From: Oribacterium sp.
Lineage (GTDB): Bacteria > Bacillota_A > Clostridia > Lachnospirales > Lachnospiraceae
NCBI GenBank assembly: GCA_017940955.1
Contig: JAGAXP010000139.1
Coordinates: forward strand, 1 to 31,977
DNA: 31,977 nucleotides
Direction: 5' to 3'
The notes beneath the pieces are model-generated. The model saw only the letters and a list, made by a program, of their open reading frames with translations. It was not told the DNA's origin and did no database searches. The position numbers and the translations under genes were made by a program. Shown piece by piece: positions 1-8,143 of the stretch; position 1 is the first letter of the stretch; each line of letters starts with the position of its first letter.

Positions 1-205
1 ATATGAGTCCAGAATCTGATTTTCTGCATGAGCTGGGGTGGGACTAAAAAGTAAATCAATAAGTCACGTGAATGGGGTGGGCGAATGCAGAAAAGCAGAT
101 GGTACTGCATGAATCAAAGGAGTTTAACTGTGAATAGTAACCTTATTTTGACCAACAATCAACAAATGTAGAAGTTACTCTTGCACATTCTTCATGGGCT
201 ATCGT
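1..205. other. Gene-free left edge
   Basis: I see no convincing gene here. On the plus strand an AAGGAG-like site precedes a GTG at 130 that opens a 13-residue frame ending at 171. On the minus strand TTGATT and TACTAT are 17 bases apart, which could be a promoter reading off the left edge. Neither is supported by anything else. The stretch GGGGTGGG occurs twice (near 36 and 75), so part of this may be decayed repeat. Confidence 0.3.
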
Positions 206-460
206 AACGTGAAGAAAATGCAAGGGATGCGTGACAAGGTTCACAACGTGAAGAAAATGCAAGGGATGTCTGCCTAGGCTTGCGAGTTGAAAGAACAACA
301 GGCTTTATATGTACGTCGCAGATGCACGTCAGTGCAGCTGAGGCGAACATATAAAGCCTGTTGTTCTTTCAATCTCGTGGGCCGGCGGGCATCCCTTGCA
401 TTTTCTGTACCATTTCAACGCCGTGGGCCGTCACGCATCCCTTGCATTTTCTGTCCCATT
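206..460. repeat. Long nested inverted repeat
   Basis: Two arms of about 107-114 bp face each other around a 34-base loop (313-346). The inner 26 bp (287-312 and 347-372) are perfectly complementary. Further out each arm carries two copies of a unit containing GAAAATGCAAGGGATG: left copies at 206-229 and 245-268 (39 bp apart), right copies inverted at 390-406 and 436-452 (46 bp apart). The outer left and outer right copies share the continuation GATGCGTGAC, and the inner pair shares a different one, so whole arms match each other. As RNA this would fold into a hairpin of about 255 nt. It lies just beyond the fruA terminator. I do not recognise the family. Confidence 0.85.
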
Positions 461-462
461 TC

Positions 463-493
463 AAAAGCCCCGAGAGCCAAAACTCCCGGGGCC
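463..493 (-). terminator. fruA terminator
   Basis: On the minus strand a GC-rich stem (467-476 pairing with 483-492, gccccgagag/ctcccggggc with one mismatch) is followed by four T residues at 466-463. It begins 23 bases after the fruA stop codon, so it probably ends the fru operon. The T run is short, so termination may be incomplete. Confidence 0.7.
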
Positions 494-515
494 AATATGT
501 AAATTCAGATTGTTA

Positions 516-2549
516 TTATTCAACATCCTTCTTGAGGATTCCAAGAAGTGCACATGTTACTGCAGAACCTGCAAGCCATGCAACGATATACATTACAGGG
601 TTACCAACAGTTGCGAAAACGAAGATTCCGCCGTGAGGAGCTCTGAGTGTGCATCCGAAGAGAGCTGAAAGAAGTCCTGCTACACCGGCGCCTGCCATAG
701 TTGCAGGGATAACATGTCCCGGATCAGCAGCTGCAAATGGGATAGCACCCTCTGTGATGAAAGAAGCACCCATGATGATATTTGTAATCCATGATGACTT
801 CTCTGTTGCTGTAAACTTCTTAGGGAAAAGCTTACAAGCAAGAGCGATACCTACAGGAGGAACCATACCGCCGGCCATAACTGCTGCCATAGAGATAAAT
901 GCTGCACTCTCAAGTGAAGGATCAACAGCTGCCTGAGCAAGCATACCTGAACCGAAAACGTAAGCTGCCTTGTTGATTGGGCCACCCATATCGATAGCCA
1001 TCATCGCACCGAGGAGAAGACCTAAGAGCCAGATCTGTCCGCTTGCGTAAATACCATTAAGAGCTGCAGAAAGTGTTGTATTGATGAAACCGATGATCGG
1101 GTTGAAGATGAAGCACATCAGCACACCTACGATAAAGATACCGCAAAGTGGATAGATGAGGATCGGGCGGATACCTGCAAGTGACTCAGGAAGCTTCTCT
1201 GTTGACTTCTTAAGCCAGTTAACAACATAACCTGAAAGGAAACCGATCACGATACCGCCAAGGAAGCCTGATACAGTATTTACACCGTCTGCAGAGAATG
1301 CAAACTTGGAAATGAACTGACCGAAAGCACCTGCATTGCTGCCGAGGTTTGTCCAGGTATCCATATACCCTGCGAGGGCTGCATTTCCGGAAGCTGCAAG
1401 CATACCACCGGTGAAACCAACTGCAAGACCCGGACGATCAGCGATTGAGTATGCGATGTATCCTGAGAGAACAGGAATCATGAGACCCATTGCCTGTCCG
1501 CCAACGTACTTAAGGAATGCTGCAAGAGGTGTAGCTGAACCGAAGCTTCCGCCTGCACTTGCGCCGTAACCAGCAAGAGTATCAACCAGGAAAGCGATAG
1601 CAACCAGGATACCACCGCCGATAACGAATGGAAGCATATGTGAAACACCGCTCATAAGGTGTGTATAAGCCTGGTGGCCCATGCTGCCCTGTGCCTCGTC
1701 AGCCTTACTCTCAGTTGCGCCAGAGCCTGTAAATACAGGAACTGTTCCGCTCATAGCCTTCTCGATAAGCTCCTTTGGCTTATTGATGCCTTCGGCAACT
1801 CTTACCTCAAGAACCGGCTTGCCTGAGAAACGATCAACCGGAACCTTGGCATCAGCTGCAATGATGACAGCCTTGGCAGCCTTTATCTCGTCAGCAGTGA
1901 TAATGTTTTTTGCTCCGCCGCTTCCACGGGTCTCAACCTTAATCTTAACGCCCATTTCCTTGCCGGCCTTTTCAAGAGCCTCAGCTGCCATGTATGTATG
2001 AGCGATACCTGTAGGACATGAAGTAACCGCAAGAATTTCATAGCCGTCGCTCGGTGCAGCTGCAGAAACCTTGGCAGCCTCCTCTGCATCCTTTGCATCC
2101 TCTGCCTTCTCAATGATATTGAGGAACTCCTCTGGGCTCTTTGCGGCACGAAGATCGCTTACAAATTTCTCGTCCATAAGTAAAGTAGAAAGACGTGAAA
2201 GAACATCGAGGTGAACATTATCCTTTGTATTTGGTGCTGCAATCAGGAAAATCAGATTAACGGGATTTCCGTCAAGGGCATCATATTCAACTCCCTCAGG
2301 AAGAACCATTGCAGCAAGACCCGGCTCCTTAACAGAATCAGACTTGCAGTGAGGAATAGCGATTCCTTCGCCGATTCCTGTTGTTGACTCCTCTTCACGT
2401 GCGAAAACGCCCTTCTTATAAACCTCTTTATCTGTGAGGTTTCCGCGCTTCTCCATAAGGTCAACCATCTTCTCGATGGCATTTGTCTTGCTTGATGCTG
2501 TTCCGTTAAGATCAATGCATGACGGGGACAATAAATCTCTTACTCTCAT
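516..2549 (-). CDS. fruA: Fructose-specific PTS enzyme II, EIIA-EIIB-EIIC fusion
   Basis: This membrane permease takes up fructose and phosphorylates it to fructose 1-phosphate using phosphoenolpyruvate via HPr. The 677 residues run in the order EIIA, EIIB, EIIC. EIIA (about 1-150) has the phosphorylated histidine in GIAIPHC (His67). EIIB (about 170-270) has the phospho-cysteine in AVTSCPTGIAHT (Cys178). EIIC (from about 290) is a string of hydrophobic helices with the family's GGMVPPVG and GAIPFAAADP segments. Length and order are normal for FruA. It is last in fruR-fruK-fruA, starts 19 bases after fruK and has a clear GGAG site upstream. Fructose as substrate follows from sequence type and operon partners. 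Confidence 0.95.
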   Translation of the reverse strand: MRVRDLLSPSCIDLNGTASSKTNAIEKMVDLMEKRGNLTDKEVYKKGVFAREEESTTGIGEGIAIPHCKSDSVKEPGLAAMVLPEGVEYDALDGNPVNLIFLIAAPNTKDNVHLDVLSRLSTLLMDEKFVSDLRAAKSPEEFLNIIEKAEDAKDAEEAAKVSAAAPSDGYEILAVTSCPTGIAHTYMAAEALEKAGKEMGVKIKVETRGSGGAKNIITADEIKAAKAVIIAADAKVPVDRFSGKPVLEVRVAEGINKPKELIEKAMSGTVPVFTGSGATESKADEAQGSMGHQAYTHLMSGVSHMLPFVIGGGILVAIAFLVDTLAGYGASAGGSFGSATPLAAFLKYVGGQAMGLMIPVLSGYIAYSIADRPGLAVGFTGGMLAASGNAALAGYMDTWTNLGSNAGAFGQFISKFAFSADGVNTVSGFLGGIVIGFLSGYVVNWLKKSTEKLPESLAGIRPILIYPLCGIFIVGVLMCFIFNPIIGFINTTLSAALNGIYASGQIWLLGLLLGAMMAIDMGGPINKAAYVFGSGMLAQAAVDPSLESAAFISMAAVMAGGMVPPVGIALACKLFPKKFTATEKSSWITNIIMGASFITEGAIPFAAADPGHVIPATMAGAGVAGLLSALFGCTLRAPHGGIFVFATVGNPVMYIVAWLAGSAVTCALLGILKKDVE

Positions 2550-2568
2550 TTTTTACACTCCTTCTCCT

Positions 2569-3492
2569 TCAACCTATATATGACTCTTTGTTGAATTGCT
2601 TTAATAACTCTCTTACTTCTTCCTTTGTTGCCAGATTGTCGGAAAAAGCAGAAGCACTTCCGGTGCAGACACCCATGTAGAATGCCTCTTCATAGTTTCC
2701 GCTGTGGAGATATCCGGCCAGGAATCCGGCAACCATTGAATCTCCTGCTCCAACGGAATTTTTAACCTTGCCCTTTGGCGGGTTGCTCTGGTAGATCTCG
2801 CCTGTTTCGGTAACGAGAACTGCGCCCTCTCCCGCCATGGAAATAAGAACATTTCTTGCTCCCATCTCCTGTATCTTCTTAGCATAAGGAATGACTTCTT
2901 CCTTTTTGCTGAGAGTTACTCCAAATATCTCACCAAGCTCATGATTGTTGGGTTTGATGAGGAACGGATGATACTTAAGAACATTCACCAGAAGATCTCT
3001 CGTTGCATCAACAACTATCCTAAGGTTCTTTTCCTTTAAGTAGTCCATGATATCGCTGTACATTGACTCCGGCATTACCGAAGGAATGCTTCCCGCAAGA
3101 ACAAGGATGTCTCCCTCTGTAAGCTTACTAAGCTGCTTATAAAGCTTGTCGATCTCATCCTTTCCGATGGCCGGTCCCATACCGTTTATCTCCGATTCTT
3201 CGTTGCTCCGGAGCTTTACATTGATTCTGGAAATACCGCTTGCTACTTCGATAAAATCCGACTTGACATTTTTAACCGCCAGAAGTCTTTCGATCTCACG
3301 ACCGGTAAAGCCTGCCATAAATCCCAGAGCCATACTCTCAAGTCCCAGATTCTGAAGGACCATGGAAACATTGATGCCCTTACCGCCCGGAAACATTAAC
3401 TCAGTGTTGGTTCGGTTGGTCATTCCAACCTTGAAGTCCTCTACCGAAACTATGTAGTCCAGAGACGGATTAAAAGTAACCGTATAGATCAC
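2569..3492 (-). CDS. fruK: 1-phosphofructokinase
   Basis: A PfkB-family sugar kinase that converts fructose 1-phosphate, the product of FruA, to fructose 1,6-bisphosphate in the cytoplasm. The 307-residue protein has the N-terminal signature FPGGKGIN (about 34-41) and the C-terminal GAGDS motif with the catalytic aspartate near residue 251. The start codon is GTG (complement of cac at 3490-3492), supported by GGAGGT 7 bases upstream. That ribosome binding site overlaps the end of fruR, whose stop lies only 3 bases away, so translation of the two is probably coupled. Length and context fit FruK better than tagatose-6-phosphate kinase, the closest relative. Confidence 0.94.
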   Translation of the reverse strand: MIYTVTFNPSLDYIVSVEDFKVGMTNRTNTELMFPGGKGINVSMVLQNLGLESMALGFMAGFTGREIERLLAVKNVKSDFIEVASGISRINVKLRSNEESEINGMGPAIGKDEIDKLYKQLSKLTEGDILVLAGSIPSVMPESMYSDIMDYLKEKNLRIVVDATRDLLVNVLKYHPFLIKPNNHELGEIFGVTLSKKEEVIPYAKKIQEMGARNVLISMAGEGAVLVTETGEIYQSNPPKGKVKNSVGAGDSMVAGFLAGYLHSGNYEEAFYMGVCTGSASAFSDNLATKEEVRELLKQFNKESYIG

Positions 3493-3495
3493 TGC

Positions 3496-4236
3496 TTATA
3501 CCTCCATAACATTCTTTTTATCTTTATATTTTTTCGGTGCATGATCGGTTATTACCGTTGCACTTTCAAAGGCTCCGAAGGTGATGGATGCCACATTGTC
3601 AAATTTGCTCTTGTCGCATAAAACATAGGATGTTCTGCACTGTCTCATGGCAGCCCTCTTGACCATCGCCTCTTTCAGTTCCGGAGTTGTAAAACCTTTT
3701 TCAATGCTTACGCCATTGGCTCCGAAAAAACCTTTGGTAAAGTTGTACTTAAGAAGTGACTCAATGGCTTCTTCGCCAACGATAGCTTCAGTCAGATTCT
3801 TGAACTCTCCTCCTAAGATAGAGACTCTGAATCCATTTGCCGAAAGCTGCATAGCAAGCGGAAGTGAATTCGTCACATAAATGCTGCTCCTGTTAGTAAG
3901 ATAGGGAAGCATCCTTGCGGTAGTTGTACCTGCGTCAATGTAGACGAAATCATTGTCGGTTATAAGTGATGCGGCATAGGCTCCCACCTTTTGCTTGGCG
4001 TCAACATTAAGCTCCATTCTGTTGCTAACGCTGTCGTCATGTATAAATAGCGAGCCTTTAAGACTGGTTGCACCTCCACGAACGCGTTTCAAAAGTCCGT
4101 CTTTGTCAAGCTGCGACAGATCTCTTTTGATGGTCGATTCTGACACGTTCAATTGTTCCATCAGTTCAGCTATAGTGGCTGTTCCTGCCGAATCCACCAC
4201 GGAAAGAATCCTCACAAATCTTTCCTCGGCCAGCAT
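3496..4236 (-). CDS. fruR: DeoR-family regulator of the fructose operon
   Basis: A 246-residue DeoR-type transcription factor. The N-terminal winged helix-turn-helix (about 1-57) includes TIAELMEQLNVSESTIKRDL and the family's RGGA segment. The rest is a sugar-phosphate-sensing DeoR C-terminal domain, with DAGTTTARM as the predicted phosphate-binding loop. An in-frame ATG at 4278 is possible, but GGAGGTG sits 6 bases before the ATG at 4236 and the protein then begins MLAEERF, the usual DeoR start. First gene of fruR-fruK-fruA, so it probably represses its own operon and responds to fructose 1-phosphate. That effector is inferred from the family. Confidence 0.92.
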   Translation of the reverse strand: MLAEERFVRILSVVDSAGTATIAELMEQLNVSESTIKRDLSQLDKDGLLKRVRGGATSLKGSLFIHDDSVSNRMELNVDAKQKVGAYAASLITDNDFVYIDAGTTTARMLPYLTNRSSIYVTNSLPLAMQLSANGFRVSILGGEFKNLTEAIVGEEAIESLLKYNFTKGFFGANGVSIEKGFTTPELKEAMVKRAAMRQCRTSYVLCDKSKFDNVASITFGAFESATVITDHAPKKYKDKKNVMEV

Positions 4237-4326
4237 TTTTTCACCTCCATTCTTATCTGAAAACCCGTAAAGCTTCATATATTCTATATGGATTTCAGGT
4301 TATCCAACTCTATACTGTTTGGTTTA

Positions 4327-4401
4327 TTTTCGTTCAACTTCGTTCAACTGAGGTTATTATAAATCATGTGCTCGGTCATCTTCAATCATTTTCGTTCAGT
4401 T
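4327..4401 (-). promoter_or_regulatory. Candidate FruR operator repeats
   Basis: Minus-strand GAACGAA-type elements recur around the fru promoter: a tandem pair at 4349-4327 (gttgaacga twice, 10 bp apart) just after the -10 box, and one (aactgaacgaaaa) at 4401-4389 just before the -35 box. The last copy of the pair and the upstream copy share TGAACGAAAAT. Direct repeats of this kind bracketing a promoter are typical of DeoR-family autorepression. Binding by the adjacent fruR product is inferred. Confidence 0.55.
4356..4385 (-). promoter_or_regulatory. Promoter of fruR-fruK-fruA
   Basis: On the minus strand -35 TTGAAG (4385-4380) and -10 TATAAT (4361-4356) are 18 bases apart. The expected start of transcription is near 4349, about 110 bases ahead of the fruR start codon. 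Confidence 0.75.
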
Positions 4402-4634
4402 CCGCTAACGAAAAATTGTACGTGTTTTTGTGCAATTTGACGAATAATTAACAAAGTTAATTTAATGGGGGTTGTACATTCTCATTTTTTTTGCATCGAA
4501 AAAGGAGGGGCGTTTGCCCCTCCTAACATGAATTATATTTAACTGATATATTTTGATATACAGACAGTTGACTGATGGAGCATAATATCAACGCTCGTCG
4601 ATTCTGCCATGTCCGTACCCGACTGAATTAATTC
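4402..4634. other. Intergenic stretch between the gltD-like gene and the fru promoter
   Basis: Together with the promoter region this makes a gene-free gap of about 400 bases. It holds the terminator at 4498-4524 and AT-rich sequence with no open frame I can support. Confidence 0.5.
4498..4524 (-). terminator. Terminator downstream of the gltD-like gene
   Basis: Perfect 9-bp stem aggaggggc (4503-4511) and gcccctcct (4516-4524) with a 4-base loop. On the minus strand it is followed by five T residues. It stands 111 bases beyond the stop of the upstream minus-strand gene and separates it from the fru operon. Confidence 0.85.
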
Positions 4635-5858
4635 TCAGTCCGGAAGTCCCTGCATATATTTGTCCATATCTTCTGCAATCTGCTTTGATACATTTACGGC
4701 TGCAACTACTGTCTTCGCACCGGTAACAACATCACCTGAAGCAAATACACCGGGCATCGTTGTCTCACCATTCTCATCGGTCTGAAGAGTTCCCTTATCA
4801 TTAAGCTTGAGTTCCTGATCTCTTGTTACCAGGCGATCCTTCGGAACCTGGGAAACAGAGATGATAACGAAATCACAGGGAACTTCAACAGCCTGATCTT
4901 CATGTACGGTGCCCTTGCCTTCCTCATCATAGGTAACAGGAGCCATGACAATGCAATCGTCCTTTATCTCAAGAGGTGACTGGCAGTACTCAAACTTAAC
5001 ACCGTCAAGCTTTGCGTACTCAAGCTCCTTAGGAGATGCTGAAGCTGTGTCTCTTCTTACATAGACAGTAACATTTCTTGCTCCCTTACGGATAGCTGTA
5101 CGGGCTGCATCCATGGCTGCATTACCTGCACCGATGATGGCAACATTCTCACCTATGTAGTAGACATCCGGATTGTTGAGATAATTGATAGCGTAGGCTA
5201 CATTACCAAAGGACTCACCCGGGATACGAAGGTGCTTGGGACGCCATGCACCTGTTCCGATAAATACCGACTTATATCCATCAGCAAAGAGATCCTTTAT
5301 GCTGGTTGAACCACCGATATTGTAGTTGGGACGGAACAGAATTCCAAGCTCATGAAGTCTCTTTGCATATCTGTCAAGTATTGTTCTAGGAAGACGGAAC
5401 TCAGGAATACCATATCTCATGACACCACCGAGCTTCTCACGACCCTCGAAGATAGTGATCTTATAACCCTTCTGTGCCAGAAGAACTGCAATGGTGATTC
5501 CTGCAGGACCTCCGCCGATAACTGCAACCTTCTTTCCGTTGTAGGGCTTCTTCTCAAGCTTGATACGCTCGAAGCAGGAGTCTGAAATATAGTTCTCTAT
5601 AGCGGAGATATGAACCGGAGTTTCCTTGATTCCGCGGACGCAGTGACCTTCGCACTGTTTCTCATGATCGCATACCAGTGAGCATACGATTGAAAGCGGA
5701 TTGTTATTGAAAAGCATTACCGCTGCATCCATCATCTGCTCTTCCTTGAGAAGTCTGATCATCTCCGGAATGTTTGTATTGATGGGACAACCGGTACGGC
5801 AACGCGGGTTCTTGCACTGAAGGCAACGATTAGCTTCGTCTAAAACATGTACAGCCAT
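4635..5858 (-). CDS. NAD(P)-dependent oxidoreductase, glutamate synthase small subunit-like
   Basis: A 407-residue flavoprotein of the GltD/NfnB/SudB type, which moves electrons between NAD(P)H, FAD and iron-sulfur clusters. The N-terminal domain carries two cysteine sets: C12, C15, C20, C24 and C59, C63, C69, C73. An FAD-binding Rossmann motif VAVIGGGPAG is at 111-120, an NAD(P)-binding one in VAIIGAGNAAMDAA, and the C-terminal GVFASGDVVTGAKTV closes the FAD fold. The start follows GAGGAG. There is no glutamate synthase large subunit and no NfnA-like partner beside it, so it is transcribed alone and its electron partner is unknown. It is shorter than typical GltD (about 460-490), so calling it glutamate synthase would go too far. 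Confidence 0.85.
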   Translation of the reverse strand: MAVHVLDEANRCLQCKNPRCRTGCPINTNIPEMIRLLKEEQMMDAAVMLFNNNPLSIVCSLVCDHEKQCEGHCVRGIKETPVHISAIENYISDSCFERIKLEKKPYNGKKVAVIGGGPAGITIAVLLAQKGYKITIFEGREKLGGVMRYGIPEFRLPRTILDRYAKRLHELGILFRPNYNIGGSTSIKDLFADGYKSVFIGTGAWRPKHLRIPGESFGNVAYAINYLNNPDVYYIGENVAIIGAGNAAMDAARTAIRKGARNVTVYVRRDTASASPKELEYAKLDGVKFEYCQSPLEIKDDCIVMAPVTYDEEGKGTVHEDQAVEVPCDFVIISVSQVPKDRLVTRDQELKLNDKGTLQTDENGETTMPGVFASGDVVTGAKTVVAAVNVSKQIAEDMDKYMQGLPD

Positions 5859-5919
5859 AAATATCTCCTCTCTTTAAAGTAAACGTTAAATATTTTCTAC
5901 TTTTTCATGTTCGCTAATA

Positions 5920-5948
5920 ACCTTAAACACAAAGGGAGTCATAGTCAA
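5920..5948 (-). promoter_or_regulatory. Promoter of the gltD-like gene
   Basis: Minus-strand -35 TTGACT (5948-5943) and -10 TAAGGT (5925-5920), 17 bases apart, about 60 bases ahead of the start codon. The -35 is strong and the -10 is weak. Confidence 0.55.
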
Positions 5949-6253
5949 CAAAAGTTAATTTATTGACATTGATTTTAGGTTTAAATACAAGGCGGGCCAA
6001 GCAGGCGGCAGAGTAGATGATGATCTATTCATATTTGAAGTAAATCTGTGATGAATCAAAATCAGACTAGAACAAGCCGGAAGGCATTCATTTTGAAAAG
6101 AGACACCGTGGCGAAAAAATCACATCTTAACCCCTAAAAGGCTCTGGGTTTTCTATTTTAGTCTGCAAATTTGAACCAGATTATTGATTATATAATTATG
6201 AATCATTCTGATAAACTCGACGTATGACTCCACAGAGGATATCATGAAATGAG
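5949..6253. other. Gene-free stretch
   Basis: No supported gene. A weak stem AACCC/GGGTT near 6129-6156 is followed by a T-rich run on the plus strand, but no plus-strand gene precedes it. The stretch is flanked by the gltD-like promoter on one side and a 54-bp tandem repeat on the other. Confidence 0.4.
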
Positions 6254-6415
6254 GTCAACAATATCTAGCTCCGAGTTTGACTCTTATAAGTTATTACCGG
6301 GTTTGAAGTCAAAAACATTACCATCCGGGCTTGACCCATATCAGTCATTACTGGATTTGAAGTCAAAAACATTACCATCCGGGCTTGACTCATATCGGAT
6401 ATTATCGGATATGAG
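6254..6415. repeat. Three 54-bp tandem repeats
   Basis: Units at 6254-6307, 6308-6361 and 6362-6415. Units 2 and 3 begin with an identical 30-bp block (starting GTCAAAAACATTACC and continuing into CCGGGCTTGAC). Unit 1 is more diverged (GTCAACAATATCTAG). The third unit runs directly into a perfect hairpin. The 54-bp period keeps a plus-strand frame open (6249-6470), but no ribosome binding site or recognisable protein supports translation. The array lies beyond the 3' end of the decarboxylase-family gene. Confidence 0.9.
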
Positions 6416-6441
6416 TCAAGCCCGGAGATCGATATTTTTGA
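6362..6441. repeat. Perfect 18-bp inverted repeat, possible two-way terminator
   Basis: Arms ccgggcttgactcatatc (6379-6396) and its exact complement (6408-6425) around an 11-base loop. The similarity continues outwards: GTCAAAAA at 6362-6369 and TTTTTGAC at 6434-6441. Each strand therefore has a T run after the stem, 9-10 bases from it, so this may end transcription from both sides. It is 42 bases beyond the stop of the decarboxylase-family gene. Confidence 0.75.
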
Positions 6442-6466
6442 CTTATGAAGAAAACCTCTTGTCCTG

Positions 6467-8143
6467 CTAATCTTTTGTACAATAAATAACCCCTTGGTTC
6501 TTTGAGAATCCGGCGAAGTGAAAGTCGTATCCTTCCCGACTGATTTTTTTAAGTCTGTTTATCTTCTCTGCTGTCAATCTTTCTCCCGGAACTACTATCG
6601 GAATTCCGGGTGGATAGCAATAAACATATTCCGCTGAAATTCTGTCCTCGGCATCGGTAAAAGCAACTTCTTCAGCTTCTGCTTCAGTTGCCTCCTGAAG
6701 GGTTGTGACCTGTTCGGAAGCAATAAGCCAGCAGATAGAACTACCCTCGTGGGAACCCGTCATCAAGCCAGCAGATAGATCTTCTTGAGAATCCGTCAAT
6801 ATGCAGGTAAGATGGTTTACTTCAGGATTTTTCTGCCTGAAATCGTCTTCTTCCCTATCCAGTTCTTTTAATGCTTTCGCAAGTCGAATAATGGCAGCTT
6901 CTTCGTCGCCGGGGCCGGTCATGGCGAGGAGGTTTTCACCTTGCTGCATTTCGAATTCAAAATGATACTTCTCTCGCAAAAGTTCTGTAAGGCTGTCTCC
7001 GGAAAAATGTGTGTTACTGAAATTGATGAGTATCTTGCTCTTATCAAAAGAAAAGAAATCATGATTGTTCAAGCAGTCATCTCCGTGACAAAGGACTTTG
7101 AAATACCGTAATCCTTTTATTCCTTCATCAAAAGCGGCGAGCATGTGTGACCATCCTGAGAAAACTTCTTCGCCTTTTTCAAGGATCATTTCCGTACAGG
7201 CATCAAGGGACAGCATCAGGATATAGGAGGGGGATGAGGTTTCGTAAATGTCGAGATATCTTTCGATTTCCTTTTGGTTTATAAGATCACTTTTGAGATG
7301 GAGCAATGCAGTCTGATTTAGTCCTATGAGTGTTTTATGAGCTGACTGGACCACCAAATCTGCGCCACTCCTTATGGCGCTCTCAGGGAAGCCTGCAGAC
7401 TCCACAAGTCCAAAATGTGCTCCGTGGGCTTCGTCCACAAAAAGCGGCACACCGTAGCTGTGACAGATTTCTGCTATGGCTTTGATGTCCGACACTACAC
7501 CCTCGTAGGTCGGGCTTGTAATGACTACACCGCGGCTTTCGGGATACTTTTCCAAAAGCTCTCTTACCGAATCCTGAGATATACCGGTAAGTATTCCGAA
7601 TTTCTCATCGAATCCGGGATATACCCAGTGTGGTGTGATATTTCTAAGCTCTAATGCATGAAAAACTGACCTATGGCAATTTCTCGCCACGATCAGTTCT
7701 CCGTTCAAAGGGCAGATGCTGCTTATCCCCGCAAGGTTTCCGCAGGTGCTGCCGTTAACCATATACCAGGTTCTGTCTGCACCAAAAACCCGGGCAGCAC
7801 GTTCCATGGATGCTTTCAGGATTCCCTCAGGATGATGCAGGTCATCTGTCCCTGATACTTCAGTCAGATCAAAAGAAATCGGATTTCTTCTGAAATCCGA
7901 TTGTTCTCTGTTATGATTCTTCGATGTATTCCTATGATTAATTAAACCTGTATTGTCCGCTGCTCGAGTATCAGAAATACAACTTTCATGATAGAACGCA
8001 TTATCGCATTCGTCCAATACCTCATCCATCATGGACACCCCGGGAATATCAAAATTCCTCTTATGCCCCGGCATATGAAAGGGATACAACCCCTTTTCAA
8101 GATAATGACTTAAATCCTTATACAGAGTCTGTCTCTTCTCCAT
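6467..8143 (-). CDS. Orn/Lys/Arg decarboxylase-family PLP enzyme
   Basis: A 558-residue fold-type I pyridoxal-phosphate enzyme related to lysine, ornithine and arginine decarboxylases; substrate not predictable. Visible motifs are PFHMPGHKRN (21-30), DLTEVSGTDDLHHPEG (92-107), DEAHGAHFG (237-245), the PLP lysine in SAHKT (Lys270), and C-terminal YPPGIPIVVPGE. About 60 residues separate the first two motifs, much more than usual, and the extra part is rich in Asn, Arg and Ser. A second unusual part near the C terminus coincides with a short DNA duplication (about 6725-6795). The start ATG lies inside the end of scfB (26-base overlap), with AGGAG just upstream, so translation is probably coupled to scfB. 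Confidence 0.88.
   Translation of the reverse strand: MEKRQTLYKDLSHYLEKGLYPFHMPGHKRNFDIPGVSMMDEVLDECDNAFYHESCISDTRAADNTGLINHRNTSKNHNREQSDFRRNPISFDLTEVSGTDDLHHPEGILKASMERAARVFGADRTWYMVNGSTCGNLAGISSICPLNGELIVARNCHRSVFHALELRNITPHWVYPGFDEKFGILTGISQDSVRELLEKYPESRGVVITSPTYEGVVSDIKAIAEICHSYGVPLFVDEAHGAHFGLVESAGFPESAIRSGADLVVQSAHKTLIGLNQTALLHLKSDLINQKEIERYLDIYETSSPSYILMLSLDACTEMILEKGEEVFSGWSHMLAAFDEGIKGLRYFKVLCHGDDCLNNHDFFSFDKSKILINFSNTHFSGDSLTELLREKYHFEFEMQQGENLLAMTGPGDEEAAIIRLAKALKELDREEDDFRQKNPEVNHLTCILTDSQEDLSAGLMTGSHEGSSICWLIASEQVTTLQEATEAEAEEVAFTDAEDRISAEYVYCYPPGIPIVVPGERLTAEKINRLKKISREGYDFHFAGFSKNQGVIYCTKD

Noticed and set aside
130..171. 13-residue frame from GTG with an AAGGAG site, possible leader peptide
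   Set aside because: No amino-acid run, no gene downstream on the plus strand, and too short to separate from chance.
206..460. CRISPR-like array
   Set aside because: Two units per arm in opposite directions, unequal spacing and no cas genes.
4635..5858. Glutamate synthase small subunit (gltD)
   Set aside because: Flavoprotein type fits, but there is no large subunit gene and the protein is short, so only the general family is named.
6249..6470. Plus-strand open frame of 73 codons over the 54-bp repeats
   Set aside because: No ribosome binding site, no recognised domain, and its end is inside a hairpin. The frame is open because 54 is a multiple of three.
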